Part shown: positions 40,064 to 48,197 of the stretch, in pieces
Layout: the number at the start of each line of letters is the position of its first letter
Numbering within the stretch: position 1 is the first letter of the stretch
Assembly: GCF_003946025.1 (NCBI RefSeq)
Contig: NZ_RHNR01000011.1
Span: forward strand, 1 to 53,371
Direction: 5' to 3'
Source: Lacticaseibacillus songhuajiangensis
GTDB lineage: Bacteria > Bacillota > Bacilli > Lactobacillales > Lactobacillaceae
Length of the DNA: 53,371 nt
Position numbers and translations under genes: made by a program
Notes under the pieces: model-generated
The model's input: only the letters and a program-made list of their open reading frames with translations
Database searches by the model: none
Told to the model about the DNA's origin: nothing

Positions 40064-40816
40064 ATGCTGGCTTTTGATTTCTTAAATCACACACAGACAA
40101 AGGGTAAGACCATGATGCTCGACAAGGGGCTGGGGATGAACGCTGTCACCGACTTGCTGCAGACATCAGGTGCTGAGCTTGACTATGCCAAGTTTGGTTT
40201 CGGGACGGCGGCCACGATGGACCGCGATTTGGTTGCTGCCAAGATTGATCTGTACACGGCAGCGGGCGTCACACCATATCCTGGTGGCACCTTGCTCGAG
40301 GCCGCACTCGCGCAGGACAAATATGCCGAGTTCTTGGTTGAAGCACGCGCCCTGGGCTTTTTGGCCGTTGAAGTGAGTGATGGCTCAACGCAAATTGGGG
40401 CGCAGACACGTGAACGGGTGATTGACCGGGCACGTGAAGCCGGTTTTGCGGTCATCACGGAAGTCGGCAAAAAGAACCCAGAGGCGGACCACGAACTGGG
40501 TGTTGCCGAGCGCTTGCACCTGATTCAGACCGACCTGGACAGCGGCGCGAGTTACGTGATTATGGAGGCGCGCGAGGCCGGTAAGAACATCGGCTTTTAC
40601 GACGCCAACGGTGCAATTATCGAGGACGAGCTGGATGCGCTGGCCAGTGTCGGCGCGGACAAACTCATTTTCGAAGCACCACTCAAAAGTCAGCAAGCCG
40701 CGCTCATTCTGAAGTTCGGCCCGCAGGTGAACTTGGGCAACATCGCCGCTGATGAGGTGACCGCGCTGACGACGCTGCGTCGCGGCTTACGCGGCGATAC
40801 CCTTGGCCGAGTCTGA
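40064..40816 (+). CDS. Phosphosulfolactate synthase (ComA family)
   Basis: A 250-residue TIM-barrel protein of the ComA/YitD family, which adds sulfite to phosphoenolpyruvate to give (2R)-phospho-3-sulfolactate. Landmarks are KFGFGTAATMDRDLVAAKIDLY, TPYPGGTLLEAA, GFLAVEVSDGSTQIG, VITEVGKKNPE, and YVIMEAREAGKNIGFYD. I chose ATG 40064 for TTGGGGG nine bases upstream; the frame extends back into family B DNA without another good start. A histidine phosphatase starts nine bases after its stop. No CoM biosynthesis is known in lactobacilli, so the physiological product is open. Confidence 0.85.
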   Translation: MLAFDFLNHTQTKGKTMMLDKGLGMNAVTDLLQTSGAELDYAKFGFGTAATMDRDLVAAKIDLYTAAGVTPYPGGTLLEAALAQDKYAEFLVEARALGFLAVEVSDGSTQIGAQTRERVIDRAREAGFAVITEVGKKNPEADHELGVAERLHLIQTDLDSGASYVIMEAREAGKNIGFYDANGAIIEDELDALASVGADKLIFEAPLKSQQAALILKFGPQVNLGNIAADEVTALTTLRRGLRGDTLGRV

Positions 40817-40825
40817 GGTGCGCCG

Positions 40826-41476
40826 ATGAAACGACTATTTATCGTTCGGCACGGCAAAACAGAATGGAATAAGGCGAAACGGCTGCAAGGCGCGGGCGCC
40901 GATAGCCCCATTATCACCGATGACATCACGCCTTATGGCCAATTGGCGGCTTACCTCGATCAGTACGAATTCACCGCAGTCTACTCTAGTCCGCTTAAGC
41001 GCAGTGTGGACAGTGCTCGCCTGACCCTGGCGATGACGGGCGCACGCAACTTGCCGATTCAAACGGATGAACACTTGCGCGAGTTATCATTTGGCCAGTG
41101 GGAAGGGCGTACGCGCAAGGAACTCATTGCGGAGAATGAAGCCATGTTTCGCGCTATGTCGCAGCGCCGCGACGATCCCGGCCTGGCCGCTTTAGGCATG
41201 GAGAATTTTGCCAGCGCTCGGGTGCGCTTCGTTACGGGCCTGCGCGCGATTGCCGCTGCCATGCCAGCAGACAGCAACGCGCTTATCTTCACGCACGGCG
41301 GTATCGGCCAACTGGGAATCAAGGCCGTGACCGGTAATGAACGGCTGCTCGGGCTGAAGAACTTGTCGACATCCATTGTTGGCGTGCAGGATGAGCGGTT
41401 TTACCTCGATGTTTACAACCAGACCGCTTACCTCACGCACGTGGATCTAAACGAAGGCAACGTCTCGATATTGTGA
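40826..41476 (+). CDS. Histidine phosphatase superfamily protein
   Basis: A 216-residue phosphoglycerate-mutase-like phosphatase. It has the catalytic RHGKTEWN (8-15), the second arginine in YSSPLKRSVDSA, the acid glutamate in LRELSFGQWEG and the second histidine in IFTHGG. It is nine bases downstream of the phosphosulfolactate synthase and almost certainly cotranscribed, so it may dephosphorylate phosphosulfolactate, a step done elsewhere by unrelated ComB. That substrate is inferred from position; sugar phosphates are equally possible. Confidence 0.87.
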   Translation: MKRLFIVRHGKTEWNKAKRLQGAGADSPIITDDITPYGQLAAYLDQYEFTAVYSSPLKRSVDSARLTLAMTGARNLPIQTDEHLRELSFGQWEGRTRKELIAENEAMFRAMSQRRDDPGLAALGMENFASARVRFVTGLRAIAAAMPADSNALIFTHGGIGQLGIKAVTGNERLLGLKNLSTSIVGVQDERFYLDVYNQTAYLTHVDLNEGNVSIL

Positions 41477-41625
41477 CGGTTTGCAGACAAAATCGCAGTA
41501 TTAATACAGTTATATTAAAGAGCTGCTGAGGTGCTTTAATCACGAAGTTATTCTTCTATAATGATATTAATTTAGAGGAGTAACTGCTGGTGGGGGCCAG
41601 TGATTCGTGAGAAAGGTTGGTTACT

Positions 41626-42147
41626 ATGCGTGCAAAATTTGAAGTCGTTCGTGGCGACATTACTCGAAGTCGCGTTGACGCCATCGTCAACGCAGCCAAT
41701 CCCAACCTTCTCGGTGGCGGCGGCGTCAGTGGCGCCATTTACCGCGTCGCGGGGCCACAACTAACAGCGGCTTGCCGCCAAGTTGGCCCGTGCCAGCGCG
41801 GCGATGCGCGCATCACGGCCGGGTTTGGACTACCCGCGCACTACGTTATCCACACACCGGGGCCAGTTTGGCAAGGCGGCGGCGATGGTGAGCCGCGGAT
41901 TCTGGCGGCTTGTTACCGCAAGAGTCTTGAGCTGGCGGCCGCAACCCGGTGCCGTACCGTTGATTTTTGCTCGATTAGTACTGGCATCTACGGCTACCCA
42001 ATGGATCGGGCGGCGAGTGTGGCGGTGCGCACCATTGACGAGTTTCTCGCCACGAATCCCGGCACGATTCGGCGGGTACGCATGGTCGCGTACGACCGCG
42101 TGACCGAACAGGCCTACGAGCAGGCGCTGTCCGCAAGTGTGCTCTAA
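41626..42147 (+). CDS. Macro-domain protein (ADP-ribose processing)
   Basis: A 173-residue macro domain of the YmdB/MacroD class: FEVVRGDITRSRVDAIVNAANPNLLGGGGVSGAIYRVAG (residues 4-43), HTPGPVW, and SISTGIYGYPMDRAA binding ADP-ribose phosphate. It probably hydrolyses O-acetyl-ADP-ribose or removes mono-ADP-ribose. ATG 41626 has AAAGG at nine bases; a TTG nine bases earlier is possible. TATAAT at 41555 is a likely -10. A GNAT acetyltransferase follows after a terminator. Confidence 0.88.
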   Translation: MRAKFEVVRGDITRSRVDAIVNAANPNLLGGGGVSGAIYRVAGPQLTAACRQVGPCQRGDARITAGFGLPAHYVIHTPGPVWQGGGDGEPRILAACYRKSLELAAATRCRTVDFCSISTGIYGYPMDRAASVAVRTIDEFLATNPGTIRRVRMVAYDRVTEQAYEQALSASVL

Positions 42148-42165
42148 AACAAACATGATGATTAT

Positions 42166-42198
42166 CACCCCGTGCATTTGCGTGCGCGGGGTGTTTTT
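42166..42198 (+). terminator. Terminator after the macro-domain gene
   Basis: CACCCCG / CGGGGTG with GC-rich inner pairs and TTTTT, immediately followed by the GNAT ribosome binding site. Confidence 0.75.
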
Positions 42199-42210
42199 GG
42201 AGGAAACAGG

Positions 42211-42783
42211 ATGACGGTAATTGAGACGCAGCGACTGACCTTGCGGCCGTTCACAATGACAGATTTGCCGGAATTTTTTGCCATGCAGGCAGACAAACAA
42301 GTGAATCGTTTCTTGCCTTGGTTTCCGCCGGCGACCGCGGCTGAGGCGGCCCAGATGTTGGCGGAATTGCAAAACGCGACGGCCGGCTTGCACCTGGCCG
42401 TGTGTTTACGGCAGACTGGTGAGCTTCTCGGCTACGTGAACGCCGATGACAGTGGCGCGCATGATTTGGGTTACGGCCTGACGCGCCGTGCGCAAGGGCA
42501 TGGTTACATGACCGAAGCTGCAGGTGCGGTGCTGGCACGGCTGTGTGAGCTGGGCTGGCCATTCGTGACGGCCACGCATGATGTGCGGAACCCGAAGAGC
42601 GGCGCGGTGATGCAACGGCTGGGGATGATTTATCAGTACAGTTATGAGGAGCAGTGGCAGCCGAAGAATGAGCTGGTGACTTTCCGGCTCTATCAACTGA
42701 GTCTCGATGGTAAGACGCGGCCAGCGTTTCCACTCTACTGGCAGCAGTCGACCGTGCACATGGTGGAGAAGTTTGCGGACTAA
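42211..42783 (+). CDS. GNAT-family N-acetyltransferase (RimJ/RimL type)
   Basis: A 190-residue acetyltransferase. IETQRLTLRPFTMTDLPEFFAMQADKQVNRFLPW at the N-terminus, the central LGYGLTRRAQGHGYMTEAAGAVLARL acetyl-CoA loop and VRNPKSGAVMQRLGMIYQY are typical of RimJ/L-like enzymes that acetylate protein N-termini or small molecules. GGAGG lies eight bases before ATG 42211. The substrate is unknown. Confidence 0.88.
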   Translation: MTVIETQRLTLRPFTMTDLPEFFAMQADKQVNRFLPWFPPATAAEAAQMLAELQNATAGLHLAVCLRQTGELLGYVNADDSGAHDLGYGLTRRAQGHGYMTEAAGAVLARLCELGWPFVTATHDVRNPKSGAVMQRLGMIYQYSYEEQWQPKNELVTFRLYQLSLDGKTRPAFPLYWQQSTVHMVEKFAD

Positions 42784-42794
42784 GGCGAGAACAA

Positions 42795-43008
42795 AAGGGG
42801 CCGTGACAAAAAGATTTAGCACGCGAATGTTACATCGTGGTCGCGCGCCAAAAGGCAGCCAGTCGACCTCGCGCTTTAGCGCGTAGTGAGACGGACACCG
42901 AAGGGCTCCCTAACATACAAACAAGCACCGACCAGAATCCTAAGTTCGGGATTCCGGCCGGTGCTTGCTTGTATATCGGGAGCTAACCGCCTTTTGGCAC
43001 AGCCCCTT
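42795..43008 (+). repeat. Family B hairpin element B7 (extended copy)
   Basis: The inner hairpin 42903-42983 (GGGCTCCCTAACATACAA ... apex AATCC-TAAGTTC-GGGATT ... TTGTATATCGGGAGCT) is of B2 type. Outer pieces GGGGCCGTGAC and GCCAAAAGG pair with CCTTTTGGCACAGCCCC at the far end, and GGTCGCGCGCC matches the recurring flank. It lies between convergent GNAT and rgg-like genes. Confidence 0.72.
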
Positions 43009-43019
43009 TGATTATTCAG

Positions 43020-43937
43020 TTAGATGACGTTGCTTTGGCGTTCGATGTCTTCGGCGGCGTCGCTACGCAGCGGAATGCCAATCATGATCAGCCAGCTGGC
43101 GGTCATGTTGGCGAGCTGGCAACTGCCAGCCATGCCCAGTGCGTCAACAAGCTGCTGGATGGCGTTCAGGTTCACGCTGGACTCGGACTTGATGTAAGTC
43201 AGGACATCCATGTACAACTTGCGGCGGTAGTTCTGCTCCGGCTGGGTTGGGTCGATGTTCAGCGCGGTGAGCATCTCGGCAATCTCTTCAGCCATCGCCA
43301 CATTGCGGTCGGCAAGCGGCCGGCGGATGGCGTTAAGCAGGGCATCGCGGTAAGCAAGTGAATCATCTTCAGGGTGCCGCCGCTGCATGAACGACCGGCG
43401 CATGAGGCGCAGGCACCGCTCAGCAGCGTGGCCATCCATGAAGTAGATCAGCCGCTGAACGATGTTGTATTCAAACCGGTGCCAGTCATCATCGCGGGTG
43501 AGAAAGTCAACGACAAGCTTCTCGTCATCGCCGCTCATGCGCACAAGTGGGTCGCGGATGTAGGCGACTGCGTACTTCAGCATCAACAGGTTGTACTCGC
43601 GCAATGGGAGCTGCAAGTGCTGGGTGCCCGTCCGGTAAGTGCGGTAGGCGAGCTCGGCCTGTTCGATGTCGCCGGTAATGATGGCGGCGTCGACGCGGCG
43701 CTGCGCCAGGGCGTATGCCTTCGTTGCCTGGTTGGATTGCAAGAGCAGGTCGCTTGGATCAATCTCTGCTGCTTCAACCGCTGGTGCCAGTTTGGCGATG
43801 GTTAAATCGATTTGTCCCCGTTCGAAACGTGACAATGTGGTCTCAGAGACCCCACTGGCCACGTCCCGGATTTTGAGTCCACGCCGTTTACGAATATGTC
43901 TGAAAAACGGACCTAATTCTGAATCGTAGTCTTCCAA
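43020..43937 (-). CDS. Rgg/GadR/MutR-family transcriptional regulator
   Basis: A 305-residue protein: N-terminal XRE helix-turn-helix (residues 8-62, LGPFFRHIRKRRGLKIRDVASGVSETTLSRFERGQIDLT) followed by a C-terminal helical repeat region of the Rgg type. Rgg proteins bind short secreted peptides and control adjacent genes. The likely target lies upstream in the divergent region. AGGAGG precedes the ATG. I find no classic SHP peptide gene, only the weak 19-residue candidate at 44195. Confidence 0.83.
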   Translation of the reverse strand: MEDYDSELGPFFRHIRKRRGLKIRDVASGVSETTLSRFERGQIDLTIAKLAPAVEAAEIDPSDLLLQSNQATKAYALAQRRVDAAIITGDIEQAELAYRTYRTGTQHLQLPLREYNLLMLKYAVAYIRDPLVRMSGDDEKLVVDFLTRDDDWHRFEYNIVQRLIYFMDGHAAERCLRLMRRSFMQRRHPEDDSLAYRDALLNAIRRPLADRNVAMAEEIAEMLTALNIDPTQPEQNYRRKLYMDVLTYIKSESSVNLNAIQQLVDALGMAGSCQLANMTASWLIMIGIPLRSDAAEDIERQSNVI

Positions 43938-44655
43938 TGTAGACTCCTCCTAAATAAAGTATCAATCCTGTAATACTAAGTTTCCCCGCCTAACAGTATA
44001 AACTACGGCAGGGTGGTTAAGTCAAGCAAATAAACGAGAAAAATGTTATTTGGCGAAATTGGTAGAAATTGCATAAAAGCCGATTAAGTGGCGCACAAAT
44101 GGTTAAATAGCGGCATTTTGCTTTGAAAATCAAAATTCAAATACGGAATACGTGTGCATACAAGCTTTTGTAATCGTTATTGAAAGCGGTGCCTATGATG
44201 AACTTTGACAAACTTTGGTTCAGGCAGTGGCTGCTACTCCCGAACACGGATTAAGCAAGTCGCAATTTACGTTCGTAAACCATCTCCGCAAAAAATTACT
44301 GTCTCGAAGCGCCTAATTACCGACATGACGGGGATAGATGACTCTTTTTTGACGGCTGCGGGTGAAACATTCTCGTCAATAATTCCGAATACTTGTAAAG
44401 ACACCTTCCCGTAAATGTGCACGGTTCGCGAACGATTAGATTTTCAAGTAGCTTTACATAACTGAAAATCGAACGTTTGCGTGTGTTGTTCTCATTTTCG
44501 CCAAAATAATGTCGTCCGTGCGGAGCAGACGCTGGCAGTGGCCTAGTGTATACTGGGACTGGAAAGTTTTGTTGGTGAGGCAAGCGGTGCGCGGGAAGAT
44601 GCACAGCGCTGTCGCGCACCAGACGGCAGCCCTCACTGAAAGGTAAGGAAGCACG
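43938..44655. promoter_or_regulatory. 718-bp AT-rich divergent region
   Basis: A long intergenic stretch between the Rgg gene and the next plus-strand gene, AT-rich to about 44200. A hairpin GCGAACG...ATTTTCA / TGAAAAT...CGTTTGC lies at about 44427-44481. TATACT at 44549-44554 may be the -10 for the gene at 44656. Apart from the micro-ORF at 44195, I see no gene. Confidence 0.4.
44195..44254 (+). CDS. Candidate 19-residue peptide near Rgg regulator
   Basis: Two adjacent ATG codons open a 19-codon frame with a Trp/Leu-rich middle (LWFRQWLLLP). It sits in the divergent region of an Rgg-type gene, where signalling peptides are often encoded, but there is no clear ribosome binding site and it is not SHP-like in sequence. 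Treat as a weak candidate. Confidence 0.15.
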   Translation: MMNFDKLWFRQWLLLPNTD

Positions 44656-45702
44656 ATGGCAGATAAAAAGCACATGGAAGAAACGTTGCAGCAGTGGGCC
44701 GATGGCTTCTTTGCGCAAGCTGAAAACCAGGGGATGCTGGAACAGTTTGGCATTGACAGCGACGACGCACGGCTGATCATTGAAGAATTCACCCGCGACA
44801 TGTTCGCTAGCAGCGGACGGGAAGTGCGGCGCTGGACGCGTAAGAGCGTGCTGGCCATGCTGAACCAAAAAGGTTCCAGTTGGTTGAAGCTCACTGATGA
44901 GCAGTGGTTGGACGCAGCGAGTGTCATGTACGCGTACATGGCTTATTTGCAGAACCAGCACCACATGGACAACGCGGACACGATTTCATCCGCACTGGAT
45001 GATTTTGGTGACGCCCAATTCTCCTTCTCCGATATGGAAGACGATGACGACTTCGGTGGCACTAAGGCGACCGGCGATGGGTTCAACCCGTCCATTCCGA
45101 TTATGAAACTGGCCGCGCTGTACGGGGAAGATGAGCAGGCAAAAGGTGACATCACGGCTTTTGCACATGATCATCTCAGCGAGCTGGTCATGCTCGCGGA
45201 CGGCGCAGACGGAATGGATCTGATTCTGTTGAGCGCACTGGCTGCTGGCCAGGCGAGTCCTAGTGATGAGTTTCTGAATCGCTGGTTCGATCAGGTGGTG
45301 CGGCCGGAGATTGACTTTGATAGTATCGCCAGTGAGCACAAGCTGAACCTGACAAAGCCAGAGCAACGGCGCAAGGCCGAGAAGATGGTGCTGGATAGTT
45401 TCGTGAACGACCCGAGCGAGTTGCCGAGTGAAATTCGGATGCAGTTCGCCGCCCGCATCGATGGGGACCCAATCGTCGACGCCGCGTCGCAAATGCGTTT
45501 CTTTGCCCGCCACGATAAGGTTCTGCGGCGTTACTTCGGCTTTAATCCGGATGCCAGTGCCACGGACGAGTTTGACCAGGCGCGTGCCGGTCAACGCTTC
45601 GGCCAAGCAAACCACGTCCCAACTGTGAAGACTGCCCCCCACAAGCCGGCTAAGGTGATTGACCTGGCCGATGCCCGCAAGAAATTAGAGGAGAAGAATT
45701 AA
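44656..45702 (+). CDS. Hypothetical protein, 348 residues
   Basis: A soluble acidic protein of unknown family. The N-terminal half is helical and Trp/Gln-rich (LQQWADGFFAQAENQGML, RRWTRKSVLAML). A low-complexity acidic linker follows (SDMEDDDDFGGTKATGDG, about 125-143), then a second helical domain. The C-terminus ends in KVIDLADARKKLEEKN, a motif found at the ends of several Firmicutes proteins of unknown function. AAGG-AAGGAAG precedes the ATG. Its stop overlaps the next gene by one base, so the two are cotranslated. Confidence 0.75.
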   Translation: MADKKHMEETLQQWADGFFAQAENQGMLEQFGIDSDDARLIIEEFTRDMFASSGREVRRWTRKSVLAMLNQKGSSWLKLTDEQWLDAASVMYAYMAYLQNQHHMDNADTISSALDDFGDAQFSFSDMEDDDDFGGTKATGDGFNPSIPIMKLAALYGEDEQAKGDITAFAHDHLSELVMLADGADGMDLILLSALAAGQASPSDEFLNRWFDQVVRPEIDFDSIASEHKLNLTKPEQRRKAEKMVLDSFVNDPSELPSEIRMQFAARIDGDPIVDAASQMRFFARHDKVLRRYFGFNPDASATDEFDQARAGQRFGQANHVPTVKTAPHKPAKVIDLADARKKLEEKN

Positions 45703-45935
45703 TGGCTAAATCAGTTTACGTGTTGACCCTCGCTAGCCCCGACCAGGTGGAAAGTTCTGTGTACGCACACGCTGCTAAATGCCGCACCGATTTCCAGAAC
45801 CTGGTGAACGGTCTGCTCGCCAAACAGGACGAAGTGTCGCTGGACATGGTGCTCAATGATGAAGAGGACCACGGCGATTTCTTTGATGGTTATGGCATTA
45901 ACATGCGCTGGCAGCAAGAAGAGATTGTGGAATAA
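45702..45935 (+). CDS. Hypothetical protein, 77 residues
   Basis: A small acidic protein (VYVLTLASPDQVESSVYAHAAKC ... LNDEEDHGDFFDGYG) whose ATG overlaps the stop of the preceding gene (TAATG), with GAGGAG upstream. No membrane segment; family not recognised. Tight coupling suggests it works with the 348-residue protein. Confidence 0.7.
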   Translation: MAKSVYVLTLASPDQVESSVYAHAAKCRTDFQNLVNGLLAKQDEVSLDMVLNDEEDHGDFFDGYGINMRWQQEEIVE

Positions 45936-45948
45936 GCGGTAAATGAAT

Positions 45949-45976
45949 CCCTGGCGTGCAGCCGGGGCTTTTATTT
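45949..45976 (+). terminator. Weak terminator after the hypothetical pair
   Basis: CCCTGGC / GCCGGGG around a five-base loop, then TTTTATTTT. Confidence 0.5.
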
Positions 45977-46009
45977 TGCAGCGGTGATAATTAGTGAGGA
46001 GGGAAGATT

Positions 46010-47758
46010 GTGCACCGAGCGCTGAGCATACTCAAACAGTTCCGCCAGCAGTGGGCACGCGATTTGCTGCTGATACTTTCTTGCGGTTTTGTGCCCTTAA
46101 TGATTGTCATGCCGCTGCTGCGCCTGCTGGTTGGGGCGCTGCTGCGCGTCGGCGGTGTGCCGCTTCTGGCGCTCAGCAATGGTCTAATGGTGTTGCGCAC
46201 CAAACCCTTGGTGAGCGGCGCATTACTACTTGTGTTTTGCGGTGTCGCGGTTGCTGCTTGCGCACAATTGATGTTTTTGGTGGCAGCCGTGCGTACACTG
46301 CAGACGCGCCCGCTACTGATGGCTGTGCGTGCCGGCTGGCAAGGGGCGCACAGCTTGCGCTTAAGCAGTGTTCCCCTGCTGACGACGTTCAGCCTGCTAC
46401 TGCTGCCGCTGACCGGTTTGATTCTGAATGGCAGCTGGGTGGCCAAGTTCCGCTTGCCGCTCTTTCTGGCTTGGTGGTTAAGTTTACGGCCGGCGCTTGC
46501 CCTTAGTGTGCTGGTCTTGTATTTGTTGTGCTACTGGCTGGGAATCCGCTGGCTGCTGGCTCTGCAATACATGTGTCAGAACGCCAGCACCACCACGGCA
46601 CTGGCCAAAAGTTGGCGGCAGACGCGCGGTCATTTCTGGTCGCACACCAGGACTTTGGCTGTACTACTCGCTGTTATTACCGCTTGCAGTTACGGCTGGA
46701 CCGCACTAATTGCGGGGGTGCAATCGCTACTTGATGGCAATCCCTGGGCATTTCGCAGTGCCGTGGTACTGGCGACAATTTTGCTACTTGGCAAATCACT
46801 AATCGCCGCGGCGAGCTGCGCACTGCTCTTGCTGTGGCTGAACACACCGCTGGCAAAATCGGCGCTGGTGGCAACTACGCGCCAAAAACAATCGTGCTGG
46901 CCACTGCTGCTTTTGAGCGCAGTGATGACAGTTGTCCCGCTCACCACTGCACTGGCCACTTACCAGTTCAATCCGCACCCGTTAACGATTGCCCATCGTG
47001 GTGTTGACGGTCATGATGGCGTGCAAAACACCATCTCCGCGCTCCGCCGCACTGCCGCGCACCATCCGGATTATGTCGAAATGGACGTGCACGAGACCAA
47101 GGACAAACAGTTTGTGGTGCTGCATGACGAGAACTTACGCCAGTTAGCGGATGTCAACAAAACGCCGCGGCAACTCACTTTACGCCAGCTGCAGGCTGTC
47201 ACGGTGCGTGAAAATGGTCGCCGCGCGAAACTGGCTAGTTTTGCTGAGTATTTGCGCACAGCTGAGTGTCTGCACCAGCGACTCATTGTGGAACTCAAGA
47301 TAACGCGGGGGGATAGTTCGGACGTGCTGACGCGTTTTGCTGAGCGCTATGGACAGCGCTTGCGCCAACGCGGCAGCAAGGTGCACTCGCTAAATGATGC
47401 CGCCATGCAGAAAATCCGCCGGCTGGTTCCCGGCCTTTATACCAGTTACGTACTTGGCGGCAGTCTGATGTTCCCCAACACGCGGTTGAATGCTTACTCG
47501 ATGGGTACGCCAATGCTGGATACGGTGTTCACAAGCCAGGCACATGCCCGCGGGCAGGCAGTCTGGGCGTGGACGGTGAACGACCAAGCCAGCATGGTGC
47601 AGATGATGTTTGCCGGTAGCGACGGAATTGTGACGGACCGCTCGAGTACGTTGCAGGCCGTTATGCACCAGCAACAGCGCCGACCGGCATACGCACAGTG
47701 GCTCCGCTTGATCAGTGATAGCGGGGATGACTTGTGGTTGGGTGGCTTATTGGAGTAG
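46010..47758 (+). CDS. Membrane-anchored glycerophosphodiester phosphodiesterase
   Basis: A 582-residue protein. Residues 1-325 contain about eight membrane helices (the GDPD-associated membrane domain). The C-terminal GDPD TIM barrel has the catalytic IAHRGVDGHDGVQNT (about 325-340), VEMDVHETKDKQFVVLHDENLRQL, VELKITRG, and AVWAWTVNDQASM. It hydrolyses glycerophosphodiesters, with lipoteichoic acid or deacylated phospholipid as likely substrates. The start is GTG 46010 with GAGGAGGG nine bases upstream. It is monocistronic. Confidence 0.9.
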   Translation: MHRALSILKQFRQQWARDLLLILSCGFVPLMIVMPLLRLLVGALLRVGGVPLLALSNGLMVLRTKPLVSGALLLVFCGVAVAACAQLMFLVAAVRTLQTRPLLMAVRAGWQGAHSLRLSSVPLLTTFSLLLLPLTGLILNGSWVAKFRLPLFLAWWLSLRPALALSVLVLYLLCYWLGIRWLLALQYMCQNASTTTALAKSWRQTRGHFWSHTRTLAVLLAVITACSYGWTALIAGVQSLLDGNPWAFRSAVVLATILLLGKSLIAAASCALLLLWLNTPLAKSALVATTRQKQSCWPLLLLSAVMTVVPLTTALATYQFNPHPLTIAHRGVDGHDGVQNTISALRRTAAHHPDYVEMDVHETKDKQFVVLHDENLRQLADVNKTPRQLTLRQLQAVTVRENGRRAKLASFAEYLRTAECLHQRLIVELKITRGDSSDVLTRFAERYGQRLRQRGSKVHSLNDAAMQKIRRLVPGLYTSYVLGGSLMFPNTRLNAYSMGTPMLDTVFTSQAHARGQAVWAWTVNDQASMVQMMFAGSDGIVTDRSSTLQAVMHQQQRRPAYAQWLRLISDSGDDLWLGGLLE

Positions 47759-47790
47759 TCAGGATAGCTATGAATGAAGTCAGCAAATGG

Positions 47791-47819
47791 CGTGTTCACA
47801 ATCGCGAACACGTTTTTTT
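47791..47819 (+). terminator. Terminator after the glycerophosphodiesterase
   Basis: CGTGTTC / GAACACG with a short loop and T7. Confidence 0.88.
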
Positions 47820-48115
47820 GCACACTCGGGAAAATGCAGTTGTGCACGAAACGAGCAATTGGCAGTGAATAGTGGCTGTTAATGTGGATTGTGGTTTAAA
47901 ATATTAACCATGTTGGATAAGTTATCTAGTCGATATGACAAGTATTTGTGTACAGGTTAATTACGGTTTACGAACTTGTATTATGACCTAAACAGTAGTT
48001 GCTCATCGAGATAACAAGTACAAACAAATTAATTCGTGAAAATGTCGTGTTCGGGAACGCTTGTGCCACATGAGTTTTCATCAATTGTGGAACAAAAGTA
48101 CCGAACAAATTGTAA

Positions 48116-48153
48116 TGTAAGCGTTGACAATTAATGGGGTAGCGTCATATACT
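48116..48153 (+). promoter_or_regulatory. PTS operon promoter overlapping a perfect cre site
   Basis: TTGACA (48124-48129) and TATACT (48148-48153), 18-base spacing, make a strong sigma-A promoter. TGTAAGCGTTGACA (48116-48129) matches the CcpA cre consensus TGWAANCGNTNWCA at every position and covers the -35, the classic place for catabolite repression. ATACAGGTAATACA (about 48170) downstream could be the GntR operator. The upstream 47820-48115 stretch is AT-rich with nothing else recognised. Confidence 0.8.
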
Positions 48154-48197
48154 CTAGCCATGGTTGTCATACAGGTAATACAAGTTAGGTGATTATT

